A stretch of DNA of 64,000 nucleotides, from NCBI RefSeq assembly GCF_028640845.1, contig NC_080540.1:156123920-156187919 (forward strand), written 5' to 3'. Positions 1-13,000 of this stretch are shown here, one piece after another; position 1 is the stretch's first letter; every line of letters starts with the position of its first letter. The notes beneath the pieces were generated by a model. It did no database searches. It saw nothing but the letters and a program-made list of their open reading frames with translations, and was not told where the DNA came from. The stretch is from Ahaetulla prasina. Its lineage: Eukaryota > Chordata > Lepidosauria > Squamata > Colubridae. The position numbers were made by a program, and so were the translations under genes.

Positions 1-187
1 CTGTCAAACTAGAAAGACTCCAGGCAGCTTTATTTCTCATTTATTTCTGAGGTAACATGACTAAAGTGGAACATGTGGGAAGATAACGGACAACTGTTAT
101 TTGGCTAACTTCAACACAAAGAAATGAATGAACATACATTAAATAGCTTTAAATGGTTTTATTAAAGAAGTTAAACTGATTCTATAG

Positions 188-511
188 CAGGGGTGTCAAA
201 CTCAAATCCGCTTAAATCTGGCCCGCAGGGCCGGCCTGGAAATAGCAAAGGACCAGCCTGCGGTGCTCTGGCAGCCAAAACAGGTTGCGGGGGTGGGCTG
301 CATGCCCCCCCCGTACCATTTTCAGCCAGAACTGCCTCCTACAGCACTTTGCTGGCCAAAATGGGATGCGGGGGGGCATATGCACCCTCCCATGCCCCAT
401 TTTGGCCAGCAGTGTGCTGCAGGAGACATCGATCCTGTGTCCCCACTGGCCGGCCCATGAAGAAGTACAATGCTGATCCGGCCCTTGAAGAAATCCATTT
501 TGACATCCCTG
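188..511. mobile_element. hAT-like MITE, CAGGGGTGTCAAACTC family
   Basis: 324 bases with inverted ends CAGGGGTGTCAAACTC / TTTTGACATCCCTG and a perfect 8-bp target duplication TTCTATAG (180-187, 512-519). CpG- and C-rich inside. Same family as 44127-44489. Confidence 0.85.
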
Positions 512-685
512 TTCTATAGTATAGTTCTAGCCAATCATGACTTGCTTACGTAGCACTAAATAGAGTCCTGATCCTGTCTCCCTGACTGATGGGAGGATTT
601 CCAGGACTAAAACTTTCAGCCTTCCTCAGATTTGCCCATCCACTTACACCTCCCAAATCGATGATTCCTCAGTTTCTCTCTAGAA

Positions 686-820
686 CCAGCATCTCCAACC
701 TTGGCCACTTTAAAACTTGTGGACTTCAACTTCCAGAATCCCTCAGCCAGCAAAGCTGGCTGAGGAATTCTGGGAGTTGAAGTCCACAAGTCTTAAAGTG
801 GCCAAGGTTGGAGACCCCTG
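686..820. mobile_element. Palindromic hAT-like MITE (GGTCTCCAACCTTGG family)
   Basis: 135 bases, almost one long inverted repeat centred on the CAGCCAGCAAAGCTGGCTG hairpin, with the 8-bp duplication CTCTAGAA (678-685, 821-828). Confidence 0.88.
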
Positions 821-1001
821 CTCTAGAATGTAAATAGAAAGCAGGTGCCCTATATGACCATGTTTTGATTGGTAGTTCCACCTCCCAATCAACACAGATT
901 CTATATATTGGGAAGGCCAGTGAGTTAGAGAAACTTTAACTGAGGAGGATGAGGATGCGGAATTCAAAGACTCCTGTTTTAATCCATTCCTTTGCATTCA
1001 G

Positions 1002-4000
1002 GGATTCCACACAACCCTATGGTGAATGCAGGAGCCATTGTGGTGAGCTCTCTTATCAAGGTAAACGTTTCTTCGGCTCTAGTACTGATATTAGACATGG
1101 GCTGGAGTCCCCTGACACTGGATACAGTTCAATTTAAAGACATTATCATCTCTGGACTCATTTCACAAATGCTGGAATGTGGTTTGTTTGGTTTTGGCTT
1201 AGCATGTAGCTTGAACCCATTAGCTGCTGTCTTTGGTAAACTATGACTTAGCATACTGTGTGAATAGCTCCCATTGCCATATAAGGGGTTTTACATTAGG
1301 TGTAAAGTCTATATTGCATTGCACACATTGTCGCTTCGACTTCCCCAACCCTAGAAACAATATTTGGGCTATTACGTAAGGATCAGTTTTGATATTGTCC
1401 TACAAAGATGGATTCTGGTTCCAATTTATCTCCAGGGTGAGGGATCACAGAATATTTGGGGTTGTTTGCTGCATTCTAATCATGGTTGCTATTACCAATC
1501 GGCTATAACTGTGATGGCGAACCTACGGCACACGTGCCAGAGGTGGCACGCAGCGCCCTCTCTGATGACACATGAGCCGTCATCCCAGTTCAGCTCTGCT
1601 GTGCATGCGCACACGCTTCCCACCAGCCAACGGGTCTTCACGTCTCTGCTGTGCACGTGCAGGGTGTGCGTGGGAGGAGGTATGTGTGTATGAGTATGGG
1701 CAGGGTATGCGGGGGAGGCACGTGCGCATGAGTGGAGGGGCAGGGTGCATGTAGGGAGCTGCATGCACATGGCTGGGGGGGCAAGGTGCATGTAGGGGGC
1801 CGTGCACACATGCGTAGGGAGGTGGGGGCCAGGTTCACATTGCATTTTGGGGGTCCGGGGACACATACGCGTATTTACACGCACACTTTGGGCACTCGGT
1901 CTGGAAAAGGTTAGCCATCACTGGGCTATAACATGCTGTTGCTACAATGATCTTCCCAGTATGGTTTTCTTCCTTTGTCAGAATTGCAGCTGTCCTCCTC
2001 TCTCACTCTTAGCCAAAGTTGAGGGGTCCCTTGTTTCATAGGGCAGATGCATATGGAGCTGAAGTCTCTTCTCATCTACCCAAAACTCTCTCAAAGCCAA
2101 AATATTCCTCCATGTCCTTAAAGTTCTACACAAGATTGGACAGCTGTTCTATCCATTTCAAGAACTGATCTGGGACCCCTGTAGCTATCTTAACTAGACA
2201 TTTTAAAATGCATTGCTAAACCTATAATATATTTCTAAACTTTCTAACAAATGCTTACATTTGTCCAGATTAAATTGTGTCTCAAAAGACATTTGATTCT
2301 TTTCTCTCTTTTTTCTCCTGTCTTCTTCATCAGATGGGCTGCAATAAAGCAGAGAAGTTTGACTACGTGAGTGTGATCTTCATTTCCCTGCTGGAAAACT
2401 CCACAGTGCCCTTTCTCAGGGTTGGAGGAGAAATTGATTTTCTGGCAACGCCGGTTGATCGAGTCATTTATCTTGCAGTGCAATCCTGCCATTTGATTTA
2501 GTCATTTGTTTAAAAATCTCCTAGAGTATTTACCAATGAAGGGTAAAAAAAAACACATGCAGACCACAAAGGCATGCTTTCTAAATGACAAAGTGGCAAG
2601 CAGTATTTTTTAGGACAGGGAAGCTGCGGCCTGCAGGAGCATTCAATTGTCCAGCATCCCTTTTGCAATCCCCATTTTTTTTCAATGAGCTTGTTTTTTT
2701 TTCTTATTATTTTGAAGGATGGGTGATAATCAACAAAATGGGTACCGAACTGGTACATGAAATTAAAAATACTGCCATTAGCCATACAAATAAATGACCA
2801 TCAACAGAAAAAGAAAGAAGGCTTGCGGGAAGACTGGAAAAATCCAGATTGAAATTAAAAAAAGAGCTGGAACATAGAAGTGGTCCCTTCCCGATGCAGT
2901 ATTTTTTTGTTTCTGTTCTAGGTGGTGGATTATTTGAAGAAGATGGCTGGAAACGAATACGTGGGATTCAGCAATACCACGTAAGCAGTGATGGGATTCA
3001 AGTAATTTAACAACCGGTTCTCTGCCCTAATGATTTCTTCCAACAACCAGTTTGCCAAACTGCTAAGAAAGTTAACACCCGGTTCTCCCGAAGGGGTGCG
3101 AACTGGCTGAATCCCACCACACATGCATTATGGGGGGAGCTTGCGGTTAGACTGCCTAGCAGTATGTCAGGTTTCATCTGAATGATAGTTCTCCAAATGG
3201 AGACATCCAGAGGCTGGGAGAAATGAGGATTTGTGCACATTTCTTTGTAGGTTTCAATCAGAGAAAGAAACAGGAGATCGGAATTATGCCATTGGGTACT
3301 ATCTCAAAGAAAAAAAGGTAACAAGAGGGTAAAGGGGAAGAGAAACCCTGGGCTTTCTAGCAGATCAGGATAAATGAAGCGTTGTTCGTTGAAAGAAACC
3401 CCTCCCACTGCGAAAGATCCATTTTGCCAAGATCTGACCCAACTTTATTGTCTTTGATTCCCTACTTGACAGTGCTTTCCACGTGGTGCAGACATGATGG
3501 CGGCTCTTGACTTGTATTTCCAGGTAAATTGCATTTTGAACTGCAGCTGAGCTGGTGTGTTGGGTCCAAAACAACCCTTTTGAGTTTGAGGGAGGCAAAA
3601 AAATAATAATAAACCATTTCAGGATGAATCTTTTTTTTTTAAAAGTAAATATTATAAGGCTGGATTGCAGTTTGGTGTGTGTTGCTTTTTTCTCTCCTTC
3701 TTCCAAATCTATTCCTCTAGATCAGAGGTGGGGAACTATGTCCCTTTTGTGACTTGTGGACTTCAACTCCTAGAATTCTGGGAGTTGCAGTCCGCAAGTC
3801 ATAAAGAGGCTATGGTTCCCCACCCCTGCTCTAGATTAATATCCCACAGGCCAATGCCTTTAAACTGCAATATGCTATAATCCCTATCATTCCCAGTTAG
3901 TAGATTCTTGGCACTGACAATTTACACTGATGCATATGACAGGCATCAGGTCACAAAGATTGATTTTGGATATTTGGCCAGAACCTTATTGTCAGGGTTC

Positions 4001-7000
4001 CAACCAATGCCCTAATTAAAACATGAATCTCAAGCTGAGGTTCAAAAGAAATCCAGTTAGGAGTGTCATGTCGGCACAATCTAAGTGAAACCAACTCTGA
4101 CCACACTTAATTCGTGCCTTGGTTCTGATCCTGTTTCTCCCTCCCTGCCCTAAGGTGTGTCATCAGTCACATTCCCCAACAAAGCAATTTTGCGGGTTGT
4201 AGAAGTCACTCCCTCCGGCCACTGTAGATCTCCATGGAGATGTGCTTTGTTTTCACTGAGGTGCAAACTCCTCGATACAGCTGCGAGGCTCAATTCCCCT
4301 TCCCCCTGCCTATGGCAACTCGAGGGCAGGTCAGGAAGGCTTTGTGAGTTGATACTCATTTCTGTTCCATTACATGTTACTTTTTCACCTGAAAAGAGTC
4401 CTTCACATAATCAGAATTCACATATGCAATCCTTCCATTTTTATTATTTATTTATTTATTATTTACATTTATATACCGCCCTTCTCCCGAAGGATTTTTC
4501 AAGAAATATTATATCAGGTGTTTTTTCTGTGCTTGAACCACATTTGTGTATAGACCCTGAAGTTTCACTCCAAGCAGAGGCTAGGAATGATTTCTGGGTT
4601 TCTTGCTAAGATGTTATTAAAATTAATTTCTCTCTCTCTCTCTCTTTTTTTACCTTTTTTCCCCCTTATGAAGTTGTGTTCTGTTGAAGTGACTTGTGAG
4701 TCTGGAAGTGTCATGGCAGCCACACTTGCCAATGGTGGTATCTGCCCTATCACCGGCGAGTGTATCCTCAGTGATGAAGCCATCCGCAACACCCTCAGCC
4801 TCATGCATTCTTGTGGCATGTACGACTTCTCGGGGCAGTTTGCCTTCCATGTAAGTTTCTGCTATGTTTTGGGTGGGGTTGGAAGAAGACACAGGAGTGA
4901 GCATCCAGAAAGAGGGTAGGACTATTTTCATGACAGCTGATCTCGGTGGGAATTCTCTTCTAAAGGCCATTCCTATCCATTGAAACGGTCAGGTGAATGA
5001 GGCGCTACTGAGCTTCACACGACCAAAGAAATACCATCTGTAGATGGAAATGAAGCGGAAACAACACTTTTGAAAGTTCCTGTACCACGCTGAGGCCTAT
5101 GCCATGGCTTGCCTCAATTTAACAAAGTGGAGGTAGACCTCTACTTGCAACCATTCATTTAGCGACTGTTCAAAGTTACAACAGCACTGAAAAAAGTGAC
5201 TTATGACTGTTTTTTACACTTACGACCGTGGCAGCATCCCTGTGGTTTTGTGATCATAATTCGCATGCTTGGTAGCTGGTTCATATTTATGACGATTGCA
5301 GTGTCCCATAATCATTATCACCTTTTGAGACCTTCTGACAAGCAAACTCAATGGGAAGCCAGATTCCCTTAACAACTGTGTTACTAACTGAACAACTGCA
5401 GTGATTCACATAACAACCGGGACGAGAAAAGTCATAAAATGGGGAGGAAACTCACTTAACAACTGTCTCGCTTAGCAACAGAAATTTGGGGCTCAATTGC
5501 AGTCGTAAGTCAAGGACTACTGGTACAGTTGCCTGAGTTCAAATGACATAGTCAACTAAAACCAAATAAGCTACATTATATCATAGTATGAGGTGTGAAC
5601 TAGATCTAGGAAGGTTGAACCAGCTGCCTCATACTCTATTTGCCTCACACAAATATTCAAGATAATCAGGAGATGGTACAATTTTGTCTAGAGAGGCTTA
5701 TATCCATGCTGGAGACTTGTGGTTCGGCAGGGGGGAAGACACTTTGCGGCTGTAACGTGCTGAGGCTTGAGATGCTGTAGGATACTTCTTGGCTTATGTT
5801 GATCTCAGCTCATTTCTGACAACTGTGCACTGACGTTCTCTGGAAAAATATAGGGCACTTCTTGGATTTATGCAATGCAATCTCCTCTCTTGGGCACTTG
5901 TTTCTTGATAGATGTTCTGCAGCATCTATCCACTCTCTTCGGTCATTCTGGCATGGTGTTTTGCAAAGGAGGGACAACCAGAAATGCACCATTTTTAAAA
6001 ATAGGTGTGCGTGTAGCAGACCAGAATTGTGGTTACAGTACTGGTATACACATCCACTTCTGCTTTCTGAAATGCTTTTCTCTAGTGCTATTTTCCTCCT
6101 TCATCTGCATGGTAATAGCCACCAGTTTCATTTTCCCAGCCCAGCATGAAATGTAATTTTGCACCAGGCAAAGCCCAATTTACACCTGCAAAGAGCTTCC
6201 AGAATTAATAATACAACTGGAATATAGTGCAAATTGGGTATCTTTGTTTTGCCATTTGCAGCGATCAACTTTTATCTCTTTGTCCCTCAGTTGTACTTAC
6301 TTGGTTTAACGCTGAATAGAAGGAAGAGTTTTGAGATACTTAAAATGTGATTCGTTGTATCCTTCATGTAATCCCTTTCTCATTACCAGGTCGGTCTTCC
6401 TGCCAAATCTGCAGTCTCTGGAGCTATCCTGCTGGTGGTGCCCAATGTTATGGGAGTGATGTGTCTATCGCCCCCTCTGGATAAAGCTGGCAACAGCACG
6501 AGAGGAATTGGGTTTTGTCAGGTAAGTTTCATGAAACTACAGACGTGACAGAAGAAGCCTTTTTGAAAGAGTCTGTGAGAACCATGGAGGAAAGGTGATG
6601 GAACTGAGTTGATGGATGGGCAGAGGTCTTGTTAATGGGTGGCCAGAGGCAAGCCACTCTCCCAGTCTCTGTTTCTTATGAGTGATACTATAATAAAGAT
6701 AGAAATGAAAAGAGCTCTTCATATTAAATGAAGGGTAATTGGGGGGGAAAATGACAACATAATTGATGTACTTCTGATATTTATGGGCTATATTTTATGT
6801 CATAACCATGAAAACATATCGAGAAAGTACAAATAGTTTTATCACGAAGCACATGAACAGCTGAAGTCCCCCACTTTTTAATGCCAAATTTTGAAATTCT
6901 TGATTATATTGGTATTGATAATCAAGCTGATGTTGATTCTTAGTAATTACATAATAAAAATTCTCCAAGATGATCTGTCCCCAACATGGCCCTTCAGGCT

Positions 7001-10000
7001 TCCAGTAATGCATTAATGGCTGCTGAAATACAATCCATCAGCCTTGCTACTGGTTGAATTTTCTTTTTTCTTTTCTTCCACTTTTTCCAGCATCCTGGAT
7101 TTCTCAAGGGGCTAAGTCTTTGCATAACAAATCCAAAAATATGATAATTTGAGTCTCAGATCAGAATTCCGGATTGATTTGTCCATTTGTTTGTTGGTTA
7201 TCCATGGTATTCTCAGGAAGCTTCTCTAACACCTATATTCAAAAGTGTCAATATTCTATCCTGCTTCTTCAAAGTTTGACTTTTGCTTCTCTAGACTGTC
7301 TCAGGGAAAAGAATATCATGCATGTTTGTGATATTTATAGATAGCCACATTGCTGTATCTGAAATTAAAGCCTTTACCAAGGCTTTAATTTTTCTTCTAG
7401 CAAATACGAGTTTGTGACTTATTTTTTGATTGGTAGTTCCTTTACTGCAGTCCGTCCTAAAAGACAGAAGTCTTCAGTTAGTATGAAGGTTGGTTGCTGT
7501 GCTTAGTAATAGTTTATACTTATAATCCAATTTTCTCCATACCCCTTGAGTTTCATTGTCAGCCATCAGAGCAGGGTCATCAACATAGTGCAGTTTACTG
7601 AGGTTTTTTTCTTCAACTTTTAGAACCACTCTCATCTTCTTCCAATCCAGCCTCCTTTACTGTACATTAAGTATATAGGGTGAGCCCGACTAATTAAGTA
7701 TATAACTGTACATTGGATGAGCTGTTTGATATGATTGTAAAAATAAAACTTTTTTATGAAAAAAAAAAGTATATAGGGTGAATACGGAGCAGAGAATCTA
7801 TAGCCTTGTTCCATTTCTGTATCAATCTGGAGCCAGTCTGTTTTGCTATATTCTGTCAGGATTGTGGCTTTCTGTTTTGTATATAATTTCACATGAGGTT
7901 ATGGATGATTTGGGATTCCATTTTCCTAAGGATATTACTTAGGAAAATAATTTAAATAGACTTTTTGTAGTCAACAAAGCATGAGCTAAAAGCCAGTTTG
8001 GTCTGCTGGTTAAGATATCAGGATAGAAATCAGGAGATTGTGAGTTCTAGTTCTGCTGGGTAATGTTGGGACAGGCATTCTCTCTCACCCAACCCACCTC
8101 ACAGGGTTGTTGTTGTGAGGAAAATAGGGTGAGGAAGGAGTATCAACTATGTTCACCCCTTGAATTATTTATTAGAAAAATAAAAGTGGCATATAAATAA
8201 AAAATAAATAAAATAATTTGTTCTTTCTGATGTGCTTTGGATGTTTAGATTTTCCAGTGTGTCTCAGCGGGATTGCCTCTTGATTCTCGGCTTCTTCTAA
8301 AATGAATCTGAACATCTGGTATTTCCCTTTTCACAAGGGGCTCCAATCTGCATTGGATGATCCTGAACGTTATTGTTTGGCATATGGAGTTAAGGATACT
8401 GGGCAATTGTTTGCACATTTTACGAAGTCTTCTTTCTTTGATATTGATGCTAGAAGATTGGATCAGTTGGCCAGGGTCTTGTACTTCAGATTTGCTGGCT
8501 TGGTTTGATCAGAGCCAAACTAGAACTGATTGTTTTTCTGTTGTTCGCCAGATATCTGTAGCCATTTTATCAATTCCTATTGTCTTTGGACTTGGTAATG
8601 ACCAGAGTGCTGATCTGACTTCATCTTCTAATGTAGAGATTTTTGTAAGTAGGGAATATCTTCTAACACAATGATTCTTAAACCGATTAACCTAATTACC
8701 CCTTTTCTTGGTCTCAAATGTCATTACCCTCACACACACACACACACACACACAAATCCCCAGATTGTTGTTTTACATCAGCATTTTGCAGCAGGAGTTC
8801 CAAACTGGAACATCAAGTCATTAACAAGCAACTACAAATTGTTTCATTACTCCCAGGATATGTTCAAATTAGCCTCTTGGAGGAAAATGCCCAGAGTTTA
8901 AGAACCACTGTTCTGTGGCATCTTGGATGCTGGTGTTGCTTCCATCTTCTTTGAACCAATTACTAAAAAGCATTATACAGTTTATTTTATAACTTTTTAT
9001 TTATTCTTTTTTGAATAAATTCAAAAAATTTAAATTAAAAAAATTATTCTTGTCTTTTGACTGTTATTTCTTCAGGAATTGGTGTCCCTCTTTAATTTTC
9101 ACAACTATGACAACTTGCTGCATTGTACCCGCAAGATGGACCCACGCCGTGAAGGAGATGAAGTTAGGGTAAGAGACCAAGGGCCCTTGTATTGGAAAGA
9201 TACTAGAGTTTTAAGTGGACTAGAGTGGAAGAGAAATTCAGAGGACTTAAGAGGGTTGGAATAGAATAGCAGAGGCAGGTGAATGGCCCAGATGCATAAA
9301 GTGAGATTTTATCAAGAAACTGATGCACCTGAAGTCCTAGAGATCACAGAATAAGGATTGCTCTGAGCTGTGATGGAACAGTGGTTAGAATGCAGTACTG
9401 CAGGCTATTTCTGCTAACTGCCAGGAGTTCAATTCTCACTGGCTCAAGGTTGACTCAGCCTTCCATCCTTCCGAGGTTGGTAAAATGAGGATCCAGACTG
9501 TTGGGGACAATAGGCTGACTCTGTAAACCGCTTAGAGAGGGCTGGAAAGCACTGTAGATAAGTTTAAGTGCTATTGCTATTGCCAACCTAGAGAGGTGAG
9601 GTTCTCAGTTCAGGAGGACTGTACAGATATTAAAAACCTGGGAGATCTTTGCCTTCTTGGTTTCAAGAATTCATTTATCCATCCATCCATCCATCCAATA
9701 TGACCACCCACTCTGGATCTCATGTAGCTCTGATTTGCAACCCTTTCCTGTGCTCTTGCTGCTACAAATAAGCTGAAGACGTGGAATTGCAGGGATGCCT
9801 TTCTATCCCCAATTCAGTCATACAAACAGTCATGTATACAAGAAAACTGTGAGGAAACAACAACCAGCATTGCCTGCAATGAAGATGTCTTTCTCCATGC
9901 TAGTCAACTAGAAGCTTCTTTTAGCTACATTCTGTGGAAGATTTTTGTTTTGGGATATATATTTGGAATATTTCATTATGAGAGTTTTTAAAAGCCTCCA

Positions 10001-13000
10001 AAATCATGAAGATGAGTTACATTAAGCCAGAGGCGCTCAATATACTTCATATTTTTTTCAGAACAAGACTGTTGTGAATCTGCTGTTTGCTGCTCACAGC
10101 GGAGATATCTCTGCTCTTCGGAGGTATAACTTTACTTATCCAGGGAAAGATGGTGCTGAAGAGAGATCTTGAATGTAAGTGAAATTTCCTTCCATGGCAT
10201 TTACCTCTGTCCTCTTGGCTTTCTTCTAGGTTTGCCCTGTCAGCTATGGACATGGAACAGAAAGACTATGACTCGCGTACGGCCTTGCATGTTGCTGCAG
10301 CTGAAGGTATCATATTCAGGATCTGCCATGTGTCGTGTCCCACTCCTCCGCTGACGGCCGGGTCAGGGAAATCCGAATCAGGCGTGCCTCTGCAGCTCTG
10401 CCAAAGTCCTAGCAAAGTCCTCAGGGCAGGCAGGAGACCAGAAAGTGACTTCAGCAAGATATGTTTAGACTTTGCCTGACTCAGAAAATGCCAGAAAGCA
10501 GGTCCTTTATATAGGCCATGGGGTGTGGCTCCATGACTCAGCACTTATCCAGGCCTGCCCCTCCCTTCCTTCTGACGCCGCCGCCTATCAATTCTTCTGA
10601 AGCGAGGGTCACTCCAGTCGGCAGCTGTTGGTAATTGACCTCCCTCAGGCTCACATGCTGTGGGGGAGGGGGAGGGGTCTAGTTGCTCCGTTTGCCTGGG
10701 CATGGAGCCAGGGCTGGGGCCGGGAGGCATACTAGGACATTCCTCAGCGTTCGGAAGCAGATAAGAAGGCCCAGGCTGCGGTGAGAGCGGGCAAGACACA
10801 ACACCATGATTTGTAGGCATCTGCTCTATATCCACACTTGCACTTGCAGGCTTGCATGGTTTAACCCAGGGATTCCCCAACTCCCCGATCTGTGGACCGG
10901 CACTGGGCTGCGGCATGCCAGAAACCGGGCTGGGCAAACAAGCAAAGCCCCATCCGTGGGATGCAGGCAGTATGCGAAAGCATGTCCCCTCCTGTCCATG
11001 GAAAAATCTCTCTCCACAGAACCGGTCCCTGGTGCCCAAAAGGTTGGGGGCCACTGGTTTAAACCGCGGTGTGGCTCAGGCTGTAAGAAGCCTGTTATTA
11101 AAACACAGCTGCCTGCAATTACTGCAGGTTCGAGTCCCACCAGGCCCAAGGTTGACTCAGCCTTCCATCCTTTATAAGGTAGGTAAAATGAGGACCCAGA
11201 TTGTTGGGGGGGCAATAAGTTGACTTTGTAAATATACAAATAGAATGAGACTATTGCCTTACACACTGTAAGCCGCCCTGAGTCTTCGGAGAAGGGCGGG
11301 ATATAAATGTAAACAAAAAAAACAACAACCATATACCAGACCTTTTGCAATTGGTGCTTCACTGGGGCTCACCTCTAACAAAATTGGGGAAGGGGAGTTG
11401 TGAAGGGAAAGCAATGCTCTCATTCAGATACAGTAAGTTCAATATAATATTGATCCATCACCATTAGTCAGTGTGCACTTTAAAACAATAAGCCATCATA
11501 AAAAAAACAATGTATTGGATCTGAGGGAAGATTCTGTATAAAAAGTATCAGTAAAAGGTGAAAAGTGTTTAGCGCACAGTAAATACAATACTGCCATTGG
11601 AGGGAATTCTATCCATTTATGAATTTTCCTACATTTAGATCTCTCTAAAAATCCATAGCAATTTCAGGTGTAAAGATAGGAAATTCTTACTTACCTCTTC
11701 GAAATCTTGGTGCGTCTTATAGTCCAAAAAATATTGTATATATTTCTGTCTCCAGGCTGGAGAAATTTTTACCAAACACTGATACATAGGCTGTCCTCGA
11801 CTTACAGCGGTTCATTTAGTGACTGTTCAAAGTTATGATGATACTGAATAATTTTTCAGTTATGACTGTTACAGCATCCCCATAATCATGTGATCAAAAT
11901 TTGGGTGTTTGGCAACTGATTTATATTTATGATCATTGCTGTGTCCCCAGATTAAGTGATCCCCTTTTGCAACCTTCTCACAAGCAAAGTCAAGCCAGGT
12001 CCATTTAACAACCGGGTTACTAACTTATCCACTGCAGTGGTTCACTTAACAACTGTGGCAAGAAAAGACGTAAAATGGGGCAGAATTCATTTAACAAATG
12101 TTTCACTTAACAACAAAAATGTTGGGCTCAATTGTGGTCGTAAGTTGAAGACTACCTGTATTAAATGGATAATTTTTTAACAGTTTTAAAAGTAAAGGTG
12201 TAAATAAATCATGCTGCCTCAGCTCCAAAAATTTTTTAAAAAATCACTCTTACAGCGAGCATGGAACCTCTAAGTGCCTATGGAGATTCTCAGTCATCCA
12301 GGTCATGACTGTCCCAAAGGTGCTTTTTTCAAGAGGCAACTGGACTGTCTGGTTTTTCTTTGAAGACATTTCACTTCTCATCCAAGAAGCTTCTTCAGCT
12401 CTGACCTGGCTTTTCCTAAAGCTGGAGAAGCTTCTTGGATGAGAAGCAAAACGTCGTCAAAGAAAAACCAGAAAGTCCAGTTGCTTCTTGAAAAAAAGCA
12501 CCTTTGGGACATGGGACCTCTAACTGCACAATCACAATAATTTCCCCAAAGTACATTTCCTAAGAGATGGTGTAAGCATTCTGTATCAGAATAACTCTTG
12601 ATTTGTCAATTCTCCTGATCTGCGTTGCTGAACACCAAGAGATTCTTTAGAAATCTGCAGCCTGCAATGAGAGCGTACATAGCTAAACAGAAACAAACTT
12701 TTCCATCCTTGAAATGTCTGCTCTGACTTTCTTGGTAGCCCCCATTCTGCAGTTCTGCACCTTGAAGAACTCCATAGACTAGGTTACATGTTGTACGATG
12801 TGTGGGGAATGGTTCAAAAGCTCATCTTTGGAAAGAGAGAGGAAGAAACACTTTTTTAAATTGTTCCGGTTGTATGATTCTCCACAGGACACCTGGAGGT
12901 TGTGAAGTTTCTGATGGAGGCCTGCAGAGTCAATCCTTTTGTCAAGGACAGGTGAGGAACAAATGGGCTGACAATTACAGATTCAAGATCTTGCTTTTTA

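Noticed and set aside
1492..1884. Long minus-strand open frame rich in Pro, His, Cys and Thr
   Set aside because: It lies inside a hAT-like MITE with low-complexity GT/CA sequence; no family pattern and no splice context.
11065..11110. Possible tRNA gene (A and B boxes)
   Set aside because: The boxes belong to a SINE head followed by SINE body and tail; no complete cloverleaf was supported.
10545..11362. Minus-strand open frames of 169 and 178 codons
   Set aside because: They span a solo LTR, a MITE and a SINE in the GLS2 intron; openness comes from GC-rich repeat sequence.
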